From: Diphasiastrum complanatum
Lineage: Eukaryota > Streptophyta > Lycopodiopsida > Lycopodiales > Lycopodiaceae
DNA length: 64,000 nt
Assembly (NCBI GenBank): GCA_029204225.1
Contig: CM055095.1
Coordinates: forward strand, 14,788,049-14,852,048
Direction: 5' to 3'
The notes under the pieces were generated by a model. It was given only the letters and a program-made list of their open reading frames with translations. It searched no databases and was not told where the DNA came from. Shown piece after piece: positions 35,301-47,703 of this stretch (positions are counted from its first letter, which is position 1; every line of letters starts with the position of its first letter). The translations under genes and the position numbers were made by a program.

Positions 35301-37142
35301 AAAAGGATTCAAGAATGAAATCTAACAAGTTTTTGTAGTCCTTGGAGCATCCTACAAACATGGTTGTAAATAGTCATACATATTTTGCTAGTGACATTTC
35401 TTTGTAATGACATGAAATATTATCGAAGATATATTGAAAAAAAAAAAACATTTTATGGGATAAGATATTGTCTAAATTGACGTGATGATTTAGTGTCTAG
35501 TACACAACCTTTATGGCCCATAAGCTTTTGTTTATTATTTGTAGACAATTATACAAATATGGTAAATTATTTTAAATGTAAAATGACCCTTTTCTTCTTC
35601 TTTAGATTCTCCAATATCATGTGCATGGACCTTCCTTCTTGTCAATGTGGAATGGTAAGTACTAATCATGCCCATCAGTCTTAAGCTGACAATTAGAAAT
35701 AATTTCGGATAATGAAGTAGGCCCAACATATGCACTAGAGTTGTCCTTGCTTTCAAGGCAAAGAGAGTGCTATGCCATGTGGTACATAAGGGAAACTTAA
35801 GTGCAACACATGACAGAAGAGAAGTTCCATTTTTAAAACATGCACCCTTGTAGGCAGGAAAATGGAGATACTTGCCATTTCGTGAAATCAATCCCTTGTT
35901 TTTTGCATGTATTTTATTGCCACCTCGTCTTGCCAAATATGCGAGATAAAATTAGGGCACAATTTTGATGAACTTTTGGTGCAAAACATTTTTTCAAGTT
36001 TATGGACCTTTAACCGAATGATTGAATCATTCAAATCATCTAATCTTTACATGGGTAATATCCATGTGACTTATAGTCTTTTTTTTAGTTCATTTAGACT
36101 AGGTGAGTTTGAAAGCATGGAATCGTCGACAATCTTGTTTAAGAGATCCGCAAGTTTGAAAATACTCATGAAGAAAAAATAAGAGGAAGGGTGCTCTTCG
36201 CTCAAGTCCTTCGCAAGAAAAATTGCATTGTTGATGGAAAATTAAAAAAGGGAGCATTGCTTTATTTGCTACAAATCTTGTTGTACTTGCAAAAAGTTGT
36301 AGTATGAAGGATGCTCTTTGCTCAACTCTTTCACAAGCAAAGCCAACCAAGTTTAAAAGGAGCTGTCAACCAAGTCGCCAAACAAGTTTGAAAGGAGGGC
36401 GATCCATTGATTTGCCAAATTTCAAAACATGGGCGACAAGTCAAAGGGTCATGCAAAGGGACTTGTTGCTAGTCTGAAACGACCCGTAGATGTTAGTATT
36501 ACAAGGAGACCAAGACTTGAGCTACCTCTCTAACACCACAAGTAACTCCTTTATCCAATGTAGCCCGAGAGAGAGCCTAAGGGTCATTCTCAAAATTAAG
36601 TCTAAGTTAGAGCCATAACTTATTCTTACCAATCTCATGGGTCATCAAAGTACCACTCCCTTAATAAAACCGTATCACTAGACACACGAAGATAAGATAT
36701 TAAGTTAGCACCAAAAAAGTAAGTTTCCGAACTTTCCTTAAAAATGAGCTGAGTTTGCATGAAGACCAATGCCTGGAGGGCTTAGCACGCCTTCTAGATC
36801 TAGCTCTGTCTATCTGTCTACTCTCGTCGCTCTCTTTTTCTTCCTAGATTGACAAGATGATGCTTCTCTTCTAATACATCTTCATAAGGCTTTTGGTATT
36901 TAGCTAATTTCATGCTTTAAGCTGCGTTTTATCTGATTTCGATCCTCCTTTTGGCTTCATGTTCTGAGCTAGGCTTTGGTTATATCTCGAGTTAATTTGC
37001 AGCAAGAATTGAGATTGAGTTGCTGATTGGAAAGCCTTGATAGTCTTAAATAAAAATTGCAAATCCAAGGATTAAGCTCCTCGGTTCACTTTTTACCTCC
37101 TTCAGTAACTGTAAAAATATTCTGCCTTGGAGGTTTTTAGCT
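35300..37142. other. Intergenic sequence and upstream region of histone H1
   Basis: No coding region supported. About 36185-36400 contains two related segments with GGTGCTCTTCGCTCAAGTCC-like and GGATGCTCTTTGCTCAACTC-like words and nearby AACAAGTTTGAAAGGAG motifs, an imperfect duplication. The last few hundred bases before 37143 are the presumed promoter and 5' UTR of the H1 gene. They are pyrimidine-rich near 36800-36850. No TATA box was assigned with confidence. Confidence 0.4.
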
Positions 37143-38430
37143 ATGGCTGCTAAGATAGTTTCAGTGACTGTAGCAGCTGCTTTACTGGATAGTGCTGGAG
37201 TAAAATACGTCGGCGTTGAGGAAGGAGAGTCTGCAGAAGACAAGGAACTGAAGCTTGTTGAAGGCAAGCCTGCCGAAGGTGAGCAACAACAGCCTGCTCC
37301 AGATACGGAACAGACGACTTCCTCTTCCCTGAAGAAAATTAAAGTTCCCTCAGCATCAGCTGCTACACCCGAGCAACAGAAAACTGCGCCTCGGAAGAAT
37401 GTGAAAGCGTCCTCGACACCTGCTGCTGCGCGCAAGCAACAGAACACTCCCCGGAAGAATGTGAAAGCGTCCTCGACACCAGCCGCTGCACGCAAGAAAC
37501 AGAGTACTTCCTGGGAGAATGTAAAAGCGTCATCTACACCAGCTGCTGCAGACAAGCAACCGAAGGCTCCCCGGAGGAAGGTAAAAGCGTCTTCGGCAGG
37601 TCCAGGTAAAAAGAAGCCCAAGGAACCAAAAGCTCCTCCTCCTCATCCTCCATATCTGCAGGTAAGCTTCCGCATTTTCTCATGATCAGGATATTTAATA
37701 TGTTTTCAAATTTCGCATGTCTCCTTGAAGAGAATATTATGTATACGAAATGGCTTCTTCGATAATTCTGCCATTGCAGATGATTGTGGAGGCAATTGTA
37801 GCTTTGAAAGAAAGAAACGGCTCGAGCCAGTATGCTATTGCGAAATACATTGAGCAAAATTATACTTCTGATCTTCCAGCCAATTTCAAAAGAATCCTTT
37901 CCATTCAGCTCAGAAACCTGTCCAACGAAGGCAGGCTTACGAGGATCAAAAGCTCGTTCAAGCTATCAGATGAGCTGAAGAAGGCGACAGCCAAGACTTT
38001 GAAAGATCAACAAAAGGGTTCTGATCAGATGCACAAACTGCCTGCTGCTTCAAAGGAATCAACCAAAACCCCAGTTCTCACAAGAGTGAGAAAGCGCACA
38101 CCATCCAAGGTTGTGATCCCCATTGCTCCTACTGGATACACCCCAAGGAGGAAAGGATCATCAGCTGACACAGCGACAGCAAAAACAGGAACTGCTGCCA
38201 GCAAAAACCCATCTCCTCCTCCATCATCCAAGCACAAGAAGAGCTCCGCAGCAGCTGCTGCAGCATCAAACAAAAAGAGAGCTTCTGCTGGAGCAAAGGA
38301 GAGGAAGAAATCTGTCAAAGATATAGTAGAGAGTCCAAGGGCAGCTAAATCTGGAGGTTCAGCTAAATCAAAAAGTGAGAGGAAAACTCCTGCCAAGGCT
38401 CCGCCAGCCAAGAAAGCGAGGCGGAGGTAA
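37143..38430 (+). CDS. H1: Linker histone H1, two exons
   Basis: Exon 1 is 37143-37661 (173 codons), the intron 37662-37779 (GTAAGC...TTGCAG, phase 0), and exon 2 37780-38430 (216 codons plus TAA). The 389-residue product binds linker DNA at the nucleosome entry/exit and compacts chromatin. The winged-helix globular domain spans about 168-243, starting HPPYLQMIVEAIVALKER and ending near IKSSFKLSDELKK. To my knowledge the intron after the HPPY.Q motif is at the place usual for plant H1 genes. The C-terminal tail (244-389) is rich in Lys, Ala, Ser and Pro, with TPRRK, SPRAAK and a final PAKKARRR. The N-terminal arm is unusually long: acidic at about 25-57, then 20-residue repeats (61-160). AT-hook GRP cores are absent, which argues against an HMGA protein. 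No frame defects are seen. Confidence 0.93.
37323..37622 (+). repeat. 60-bp in-frame tandem repeats in H1 exon 1
   Basis: Units of exactly 60 bp (20 codons) begin at 37383, 37443, 37503 and 37563, with a weaker unit at 37323. The shared peptide core is NVKASSTPAAA preceded by a basic PRK and followed by RKQQ or similar. Nucleotide identity is highest between the second and third full-period units (GAATGTGAAAGCGTCCTCGA). Confidence 0.9.
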
Positions 38431-40250
38431 TGCAACTCCCTCTATTTTTGGCTGGGCTTCCTTGCTCTCTACCCATATGGCATATGCATGCATGGCCCTT
38501 AAAAGGGCTACAACCTTTTGTGTTTTCTATGTAGGAGCTTCATATGTCCTTTTGGGTATACTCTTCTATGAAGTGAACAAATTTTTTTTTTTGGGTGGCA
38601 ACCTAACTCGGCACTAGACCCAAAACTAGCAAACTATATAAACTACTTTTTGCACTCGACGAGTCTTGTAGTTATGGTGCCAATAACATTTTGTGCTCCA
38701 CAGTTAGTTGCATAGGACGACATCTAACAAAAACATCTACTCTAATTAGATGCTTATAGGGACATTCAGGTAGTATGGTGCCCTTACAAGTATTTAGTTT
38801 TTTGTGTGGCAATAAAGTTTATTTAGACCTTTGTAAACTTTGTTCTTACTGATGATTATGTGCTTGGAGACATTGATTGTTATTTTCTACTTGAATTTGT
38901 AGTTATGTTGTAGTATCATTGTTGTATGTACGATAAATGCATTGCATGTAGGTCTAGGTTGAGTCAAGTAGGAGCTCGAGAAGCCAAACATGAATGCACA
39001 TCAATCCATATTGGATGGCACTTCAAATTAGACTTTCATACATGCCTTAGTAAGACTTTTAACTTCTTTAGGTATCAATGTGGAAATCCGTTTGAGTAAT
39101 AGAGATATAATTGAATTTTGAAACAAAAGTGTTTGACATGGAAAAAAATGAAGGTTGCTAAGGATTAGAATTGCTTTAAATACATGGTAAAGTTAAGAGT
39201 CCAAGACCAAGTTTAAGTAAAGAATGGAGACCTTCAAGTCCATATGAAGTACCTCTTGATATATGCTGGCACTAGAAATTTGATCATGAAATTGCTAGGA
39301 GACATCGTGCCATACAAATTAAAAGTTTTTTCCTCATTAAGTAAATTTCAAAGTTAGTCTAATTATTTATACAATGAAACATGAGTATTGTTCATATGTT
39401 GCCCATACTTTGCACATTTGTTGACGTCATAAATTACAAAATCATTGAAATATGCTTGTACCTCAAAAAAAAATATGAGGCATACAAAATTTATGAGCAA
39501 ATGTAGTATTTTAGGATAAAGGAATTGATAGGTGGTCATGCACTTTGGCATTTGTGGCACTTGTTCTTTTGTTTTGTAGCAAGTTCAATATTCGTTTATT
39601 GATCATAGAACAAGGATGAAAGAATAGGAAATGATTGCAAGTTGACTTAACCCTCCCGTGTTTTGTTTCCATCATAGTATTACTGTAAATGGGTATACAC
39701 CAAGTGCATGGACCATCAATTTTTTACACACACTATATTTGAGCAATGTTATGAGAAAATATGTTAATTGATTTGAGGATATCTGTGCCATTGGAAATTT
39801 CATTTTCCAAGGGTATTGATAGGTTCTTTATTGATTCAATAATTCACATTTATGGTCTCATATGCATCATGTGTCTTGTAAATATTCCATCAAAATTATG
39901 TTTTCATAGAGTAGTAGATTTTAGATTTTCCAAATATTTTGAGTATTTATTGTAGCAATATACATTAAAGCAGTGTAAGGAGCACATTGCTACCTCATTC
40001 TTTATGAAGCCATTAAGATTTCTTTTATGGTGTTTTCAATGTCATCATATAGATCTTGTGTCTGAGTATTCAGTTTTACAATGAGATCAATCAATTTGAG
40101 TAAACATTTGGAATAGCTCAAAGAAGCTAGTATGCCAAATTTTGGGATAGCATACTAGTTGAGAAGATGGCTGTTTTGGAAGACACATCAAGTATTTTAA
40201 TCCCTTTTTATGCTAATCTATTAGCTTTTGTCTTGAGATGCCTTTGTGGT
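38431..40250. other. Downstream flank of H1, nothing further recognised
   Basis: The first part is the presumed 3' UTR of H1. The rest is AT-rich with short random frames and no known motif or repeat detected. Confidence 0.4.
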
Positions 40251-40486
40251 TAAAAGCATGGTTTGGTGGTACAAAAAAAGAAACCATTTTTCATTGTACC
40301 TTTTGGTAGTACATTTCACTTTTTGGAGATTTGGGAGGGAGCTTGATAGATAGCCTACCCTCTTGGAGTATTGGGGGGTGAGTGGTGGGCCTACTCTCTC
40401 TCCTCCAATAAAAAACATAAATGCATTTCTACCAAAAAAGGTAGTGTCCCTGAAAGTCCATGTTGTACCACCAAACCATGCTTTTA
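40251..40486. mobile_element. MITE copy 1 (236 bp)
   Basis: Terminal inverted repeats of at least 22 bp are perfect: TAAAAGCATGGTTTGGTGGT at the left and its complement ACCACCAAACCATGCTTTTA at the right. The interior has no coding capacity. Flanks CTTTGTGGT and GCCTTGTGTT are similar but not identical, so a target duplication is uncertain. A second copy lies at 41986-42243. Length, TIRs and lack of coding are those of a miniature inverted-repeat transposable element; the superfamily is not determined. Confidence 0.88.
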
Positions 40487-40716
40487 GCCTTGTGTTAATT
40501 TTTCGTTCACGTGTCTTATGCCCTTTTATCGCAAAGACCATAAGGTGCTTACTATTGTATGACTTACATTTGTCTCCTATTGTTGGCAACAACGCATCAA
40601 CTCTACTTTATTGACAACACAAAGCTATGGTTCATGATTACTTGAGTAGGGAATGAAAATTGTGCAATCTAAAAAGTTTTGTACTTATTGCGCTTTTTGC
40701 TCCTCATGCTCTTTTG

Positions 40717-41240
40717 TTAAAAATTGACATTTGAGGACCTACATGCACGAGAGATTGCACACTACGAAATCTCTCTTGATCAACTTGGATTTTCATGAGC
40801 TACCAAAAAATATTTGGATCTAGGCAAGAGCACTTGTACACAAAAAGGAATCATCAACCAAAATCAAGCAAGTTTCATGCATATCCTTGAGAAAACTAGG
40901 TAATTGCAAGCCAAAACTTGATTATATCTCATAAAGAGTAAGTGCACAATGAGAGCTCACTTCCATATAGTAGTGGCTTGATTTCTTGCTTCAAAAACAC
41001 ATGTAAAAACCTCTAACAATGATTGGACCCCATAGATTGCACCTCTCTAGGTTTGCCCCTCTCAAGATGATTGGTCCTCATGATTTTCATCTCACAAAAT
41101 GATTGGGCCTCATGATATGCACCTCTTAACATGATTGGGCCACATGATTTGCACTTCTTAATGTGATTGGCCTCGTGATCTACACCTCTTAACATGATTG
41201 GAACATATGAGCCATTGAGATGTGGATATGGACGCAGACT
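40717..41240 (-). repeat. Left (3') LTR of a minus-strand Copia relic
   Basis: The segment starting GTTAAAAATTGACATTTGAGG aligns with 47720-47940: both have GAGATTGCACACTA-like, TTTTCATGAGCTACCAAA and GGATCTAGGCAAGAGC words. Its far part contains the 32-bp tandem repeats at 41019-41215. The exact end is not defined. Confidence 0.7.
41019..41215. repeat. Tandem repeat, about 32-bp unit, 5-6 copies
   Basis: Units such as ATGATTGGGCCTCATGATAT followed by GCACCTCTTAAC recur five to six times with substitutions and one longer unit at the start. Unlike CRISPR, the units are contiguous and have no unique spacers. Confidence 0.85.
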
Positions 41241-41299
41241 AGCAAATTTCCAATCCTTCATTTTGTGACAAGTATCACCATCTCACTAGAACTTGAGTT

Positions 41300-43310
41300 G
41301 GAAGCCTTTTGAATTTTCTAAACATAGAAAATATGTACAAGGTGGTGATAGACATGTACATGAAAGTGAAAAATGATCAAGCTAAATTTTGCATATTTTT
41401 CACACACCTCAAAAATTAGCTTGATGAGTTACTAGATTAGTCCCAAAAATTAGAGGCTGATTATAACTTCTCAAGTGAATCCTTTGGCTTGGATTTGTTG
41501 AGAAAACCAGCCAATGGACTTGTGATAGCAACAAATTTACAATAGCTATGAAAGGATTTATGTGATGGAAATCCATTGCCAATTTCCTTGATAAGCATTC
41601 CACCATCTTAGCACCTTTTCTTTTGGTTCCTTCCATGCTTGAAGATCATCTTTGACTTGAAAGCTCCTCCTCCTTAAAAATAGCTACACCAGTATGAAGG
41701 AAATCTGAGGCCTCCATTCCCCATAATGATCATGAAGATCAAGATCACAAAGTGGATACATGTGTTGAATACAAAATTTTTGCATACTAGCTTGACTAGT
41801 CGACAAACCATGAGCATTTGCATAATAGTTCTAATCTTGTAATCAATAACACTCTTGAACTTATTGAGGCCACTTACTTTCTTGTGGATATAAGTTTCCT
41901 TTGTGGATGATTCACTTATTCTCATAAGAAGTGTACAAATTTCCTCACAAAATGAAAAAAACACAAATTTTCACACTACGAGGCTCAAAGCATGGTTTGG
42001 TGGTACAACATGGAATGTCAAGACACTGCCTTTTTTTTTATTGGAGGAGAGAGAGTAGGCCCACCACTTACCCCCCAATACTCCAACAGGGTAGGGCCCA
42101 TCATTACTAGGCCCTTCATTGCATTAACTAGTGGGTAGCATCTATCAAGCTCCCTCCAAAAAAAAAAGACCCCATTTTTCATTGTACTACCAAAAGGTAC
42201 AAAAAAAAATGGGGTCTTTTTTTGTACCACCAAACTAGCCATGAATGAGAGACTCATTCTTACTCTTACAATATCCAAGAGCAGACATTTGATAATAGAA
42301 CCATTTGCTATCCAATTGATTTAGAACCAATTCTAAGCCATTAAGAACATAAGATATGTCCTTATAAGAGACATCATACAAAGCTAGCATTGCCTCACTC
42401 CAACTTTGAGATGTAAAAATCTCCAATGGTTCATCAAATGATAGAAGGGAAGCAAAAATGAATGTGTTGGAGTAGATACCACTTGAAATTTGCTTCTCTT
42501 TCCCATGAAGTGTGAGCCACATAGGCTTGGCCTTGCCTCTTGAAAATCTTCTTGAAACCATGAGTTGAGAAGTCTCCTCACGCCTTGACCAGTCTCCATC
42601 ATACTCTTGGATTGTTGGTAGACAAAAGATCCTACCATCATCCCCTTGATTGAGATAAGGTTGTCCTTACTCCTTACATGCAAAGGAATGTAGACAAAGC
42701 ATATGGATCTCAAGATCCCCAAATTATCAACTTTTGACATCTTCCTATCAAACACCATTGATAAGAGATACATCGAATGGAAGTCATCAAAGAAGGAGAT
42801 ACGTATAAAAGCACCATCTTTGCTTCTACTTGATGAAACATTATCAATTTTATAGAGATGATCGAAGCTCTTCTTGACCATTCTTCCACGAAGGTTAGCT
42901 TATTCACTATAATCCAACTTAAAAAGCTTTGCTACCAATTCACCATCCCTCTTAATCAAGCAAGCATCCACTTCACTTGAAATCCATCATCACCAACACT
43001 AATGAGATTCATGGTGAGATTAGGCACAAAAAGCACATAATCTAGCTTAAGCATCATAGTGGTTCCAACACCAATTGGTACACTACCAATTCCCTCTATC
43101 TTGCATTTACTATCATTATGAATGGAAAGGAACTTTCTAGAATCTTTCTAAGATGCAAGATGAGTAAAAATCTCCTTGAACTAGTCATATGAGAACTAGC
43201 TCCATTGTCTATCCACCATGGATTTTCACCTTCAAAGCTAGAAGAAGAGTACATTGACATCATGAGAGATTCTTCCTTATCACTCTCCTCTACATCACCT
43301 TCACCCTCTT
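41300..43310 (-). pseudogene. Copia protease region and degenerate internal sequence (minus strand)
   Basis: At about 43186-43225 the minus strand encodes NPWWIDNGASSHMT, the Copia protease motif with Ser of DSG replaced by Asn. To its left follows a VGVGTTMMLKLDYVLFVPNL stretch, as expected after the protease. Frames at 42235-42907 continue in the same orientation but match no domain I recognise. A Lys/Cys-rich frame at 41674-41964 is also unassigned. A MITE (41986-42243) interrupts the region. No RT or RNase H was recognised, so the element seems non-autonomous or heavily decayed. Confidence 0.6.
41986..42243. mobile_element. MITE copy 2 (inverted relative to copy 1)
   Basis: Begins CAAAGCATGGTTTGGTGGTA and ends TTGTACCACCAAACTAGCCATG, so its right TIR has a few changes. 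The interior has GAGAGAGAGTAGGCCCACCAC, the complement of the copy 1 interior. It lies in the opposite orientation and carries extra internal sequence. Near its right end an additional short inverted repeat is built on AAAAAAGACCCCATTTTT. Confidence 0.85.
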
Positions 43311-46300
43311 TGTTATGTCCATGGTCAGTAAGTAGGATTCAGTATACTCCTAGTCTTGGATACACGGTACTCCAATAAATCAAGTTGTTAGTTATGCCAT
43401 GTCATACTAGATGTGACTCGAAAGTAACTAATATCCTTGTGAGCCCGTAACACACTAAATGGAGTTTAGACAAGGTATGAGACAGTGTATGCATGTGTAG
43501 AGTTATCAATAGCAATTCTATGAATAGTTGGTCCATGCTTAGGACTCTATTCTAGGTGAATCTATGTATAGAGAACTTAGGGCTATGCATGGCTATGTGA
43601 CCAGGTTGCTTTTGGCTCTATATATTGAGGCCAAACTCACCCTACTCCTAATTGTGGTCATTGATTCATTGCCAGGATTTCACTCTACCTTCATGCTTCT
43701 TATTCCTTGGCTTGGGGGTGAAGCTTCTAAAGTTGATCGGTTGCTTCTACTTGGTTGGGTGGTTGCTCCATAGTGTGTTTTCCATTGTGTTTTGTCTTGT
43801 AAGTAGGATCTTAAAGAGCTTCCAAGGCTTGCGAAGATTGGAGAACATGGAGAAGGGCTACCTTTCGTCAAATTTTTGGATTAGATCATTGGAATTCTCT
43901 TCCAAGGTGGATATCAAGGGTGTGTGGGTGTACTATCCCGGTTTCAATTTGCATGTTGCTAAGATTCATTACTCTTGGGATTCTTTGTGGTTCTATGGAG
44001 AATTGTCCTTGAACGTCAATTTGTGATGCTTTTTTGGAGCTTTTTCTTGTGTAGATCAATTCTTTGGTAGATCTGAATTTTTCAGCAATTGTACTTTCAT
44101 TTTAGGCCAGTGTTTTGGGAACAAGAGATAACATTCTATATGGATTATAGGATAGCTAGATGATCAAAGGATCTCTAGAATATCAGATAAGACGGTTAAG
44201 GATTTTCTAGAAAGAAAAGTTGATGGTTTGGGACATCAGTAATTTTGGAAAGAAAATTCTAGGACTGTAAAGATCTGATGATCAATGGTGTGTTTTAGTA
44301 CCAAGTCGCGATATGGGAAAAATAAAACCGTTAGATCAAATGTGGGGTATTTTAAAAAATTTTGAGGTTTAATCTAGATCCCAATGTCGTATCTCATTAT
44401 TAACAAAATCAGAGGCCCTCAAATCTAATTCTTGCTTTCTTGTTTAATCCTTTACTTTTTATTCTTAAATATAAGACATCAGATTGTTTATATGATTCTT
44501 TCCAGCATGAAGTTATTCTTCTGAAAGACTGTTATGTCATATAAATTACTACTTTTGGGAATGGACTTGGAATTCAAATAAATTCTAAGGTTAAAGTGTT
44601 TCAATTTCTTAAACCTAGAATATCTCTGTTGCATAAATGGATTTCGATGGAATAGTAGCTTTTATCACTCAAATTGAAAATATTTGAAGGAGAAGTCATG
44701 TTTGTAATGAAGTGAATCCTTTGGTGGAAGCACTTATTACTAACTTTTTTTGGATTTGGATATTTTCACATATCATCTTTCTAGTTAATTTTTATTGAAA
44801 TTGATAATTTCTTTAAAAGGAGGGGTGAAGTGGTGGGATAAATTTCTATTTGGAAATCTGTGGGTTGCATAGTTTTCGGAAAAGAACAACTATAGTATAG
44901 AAATGAGTTTTTTTGGAAGTAATTTTGGATAGATTCAGAGTAAGATGCCTAATTGGAATTTTTCGAATAAGAGAAATTTTCTAGGGATTGTGTGGACAAT
45001 CTAGAACAAGTTTGGAATTTGAATCATTATCTATAAGTAGTACAGTAAAAGGTCAAAGGTTACTAATTCCATTTTGATTGAAATAGAAGTAAGTTTGATC
45101 AGAATTTAAGTTTGAGAGTTTTGTATTGAAACAACCTAATCTTAGTTTTAGTATAGGATCAAAGAGGGGTTGTTTGAGTGGAAAAAATTATGCTATTAAA
45201 ATAAATTGGATTGGAAAACTATTGAGAGTGAATTTTATTTGTTTTAAAGATTTTTTCCGGATATGTTATTTACTCTTGAGAAATAGAAAATATTTTGTAG
45301 CTGAGTTACAAGATCTCAGTGAGACATGTGAGTAACATATGTGGGTTCTGGAGGAATATGCCAGATAAGTATGTGTTTATGTACTGGGTCATAGTGAGAT
45401 TATTCACATATGTGCATGATTAATCTTGTATGAATCTATTGTGTATTCCTGGTTACTAGAGTTATTTGGTGCACTTAACCTAGTCGGTGAACAAAGACAT
45501 ATGATCAAGTATTGTTTGACAAATACTTGCAGAGTTAACAAATCTTTGGTGGAAGATTTATGGATTAACTTATGAATGATTTGGATAAGGATCTAAATGT
45601 GGTGTCATATAAGTATAATTGAATTCTTCACCTAGACATTTGAGATTTCTAAATCCTTGGCAATTAACTTGAGTAGTTGATTACTCTAGAGTGAAGTTAA
45701 TTGGTAAAAATGATCACTGTGATGTGGATCACCAAAAACTGATAGTTTTGATTTATATTGCTTGTAAGACGCATGATTAGTGAATCATTTGGGTTCATCA
45801 GTTAAAATTATGTGTATTGGATATACAGTATTCTTGGGATAGAGTATTCCTTAGTTAAGAAATAGACTCAGCTCATTAGTGATTGTATCCCAGAGCGCTC
45901 AATTGGATAACAAATCATAATGAATCCAAGAATTATATCTGAATTGATATTCAGCAGGACTTTGGGTATCTAGATTTGATTCTAGATTGTAATCTAAAAT
46001 TTTGTAGTTGAAGATGATTGTCATTTTGGTATGCGTTCAGTCTTTAATTACCAGTTGTTTATAGAACTTGAATCTTGCACTTCAGATAAAGAATCATGTT
46101 TTGAAAGTATTCCTGAATCTAGTATTTTCTTAATGGAAAGATTTTGGAATGACTCTTACTTTTCCTGAATTATGTTGCACATATACTCTAGTATTATGTA
46201 AATGATTATGATTTTGGATTCTAGGAAATTATGATTGACAAATCATATGAATATAAATATTCATGGTTGACGGATCATAAATAGATACTATATTATTGTC

Positions 46301-46775
46301 AGAGGATTATAAAAAATGGTGATGATTCTTAAGTGTGATGATTAATTCTTGATCTATTATTTGAGTAAGAATTCAGATCAGTGTTTTGAATCTCTCTACT
46401 CCAACTTATGGATCTCACAGACATTCTCACAAGATAAGTATTTTATGTGGAGAATTTAATTTATCAAGTGGATGTTATTCTACTATAGTTTATGGTCTGC
46501 AGATGCTTGAGTATAGTTCTTCATTTGAATTGGATCTCTAGTTATCATAGGAGAAAGACAAGTCTTGGCTCTATATATTGAGGCCAAACTCGTCCTACTC
46601 CTGATTGTCATCATTGATTCATTGCCAGGGTTTCACTCTGCCTTCATGCTTCTTGTTCCTTGGCTTGGGGGTGAAGCTTCTAGAGTTGATTGGTTGCTTC
46701 TACTTGGTTGGTTGGTTGCTCCATAATGTGTTTTCCATTGTGTTTTGTCTTGTAAGCAGTTCTTAGGGAGCTTGC
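43311..46775 (+). mobile_element. Coding-poor LTR-like element inserted in the Copia relic
   Basis: The left end (43311, TGTTATGTCCATGG) matches the start of the minus-strand LTR at 8097. The segment 43608-43815 is repeated directly at 46567-46775 with about 90% identity by eye (shared TGGCTCTATATATTGAGGCC and CTTGGCTTGGGGGTGAAGCT). The element separates the Copia zinc-knuckle part (46780-46964) from the protease part (43310 and left). The interior, 43820-46560, is AT-rich and has no recognisable retrotransposon protein. The right LTR lacks its first half. It may be a non-autonomous derivative of the Gypsy family at 8 kb. Confidence 0.6.
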
Positions 46776-46779
46776 CTTA

Positions 46780-46964
46780 TACTCTTTATTAAGATTAGCT
46801 TGCTTGAAGAACTTTTTATTCTTGAAACAATAAGAAGCAAAATGGCCCTTCAGCACCAAAAGTAATTCCACTTTAACTTTCCAAATAGAATAGTTGGATG
46901 AAGCCAATCTTTCACTAGCCTCCAATAGGTAACCTCCTATTGAAGCAAATGAAGATGTACACAA
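46780..46964 (-). pseudogene. Copia gag fragment (minus strand)
   Basis: Encodes ERLASSNYSIWKVKVELLL, the conserved N-terminal Copia gag motif. This jumps directly to GHFASYCFKNKKFF, the second half of a zinc knuckle. The middle of gag is therefore deleted. It belongs with the protease region left of 43310; the two are now separated by the inserted element. Confidence 0.7.
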
Positions 46965-47703
46965 TAGGTGAATTGATTCTATCAGTAAATTGTGAATATT
47001 TCCACTCTAGATTTGAACATAGAAGAAATCTAGAAAGGCCTACCAAGATCAAGATCACAAGATTGAGAATCAACTACCACACTAAATCTAGTCAATCAAA
47101 AATGAGACCTTGCTTTGATCACAAAGATGAAAGCACAACAAATTTGAACCAAATTACACCAAATTCAGACTGAATTACTCATATTAGACTCAAAAAATAC
47201 CAATAAATCTATCTCTTGAAAGTTGGAATAGATTTGAAAAGATTTGATTGCAAACAGTCTCCGAGATTTCCTTACCACTCGACTAGCTTGAGAGAAACAC
47301 CAAAACTCTTGAGATCAAGGGCATTGAATCACTAAGATCTAAAAAATACCAAGTGGGAACACCTAACTACCCTCAAAGATCTGATCTAAACATCAACAAG
47401 ATGCATCAACAACTCTTGGTGCCTTAGTCTTCTCAATCTACACTTCAAGCTCTTTCCATCAAATGTCTATTTGGACTCGATGGATAAAAACTAGAGATTG
47501 CTACAAAATTCGTGGATGCAAATCACACGTGGCATGCACTTTATACAGTCAAATGGTCACAATTGATCCAAGAAATCAATCAAATCTAGCTATCATTGGA
47601 CAATTTGAAGCTAGGAGACAATCGAGATCTAAGAGCACTCTTAAACCTAGATTTTTCACACAAAATCTTGCATCATGATGATCAAATTTAAGCATGCATA
47701 AAT
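46965..47703. other. Leader of the minus-strand Copia relic
   Basis: Sequence between the gag fragment and the primer-binding site. It has no coding sense on either strand and is presumably the untranslated leader of the element. Confidence 0.4.

Noticed and set aside
37046-37621. 191-codon minus-strand frame opposite H1 exon 1
   Set aside because: Shadow of the repetitive H1 coding strand; composition mirrors the repeat and there is no domain.
38025-38435. 136-codon minus-strand hydrophobic frame
   Set aside because: Antisense of the Lys/Ala-rich H1 tail.
41019-41215. Repeats that superficially resemble a CRISPR array
   Set aside because: Units are contiguous, without unique spacers, and lie in a plant LTR.
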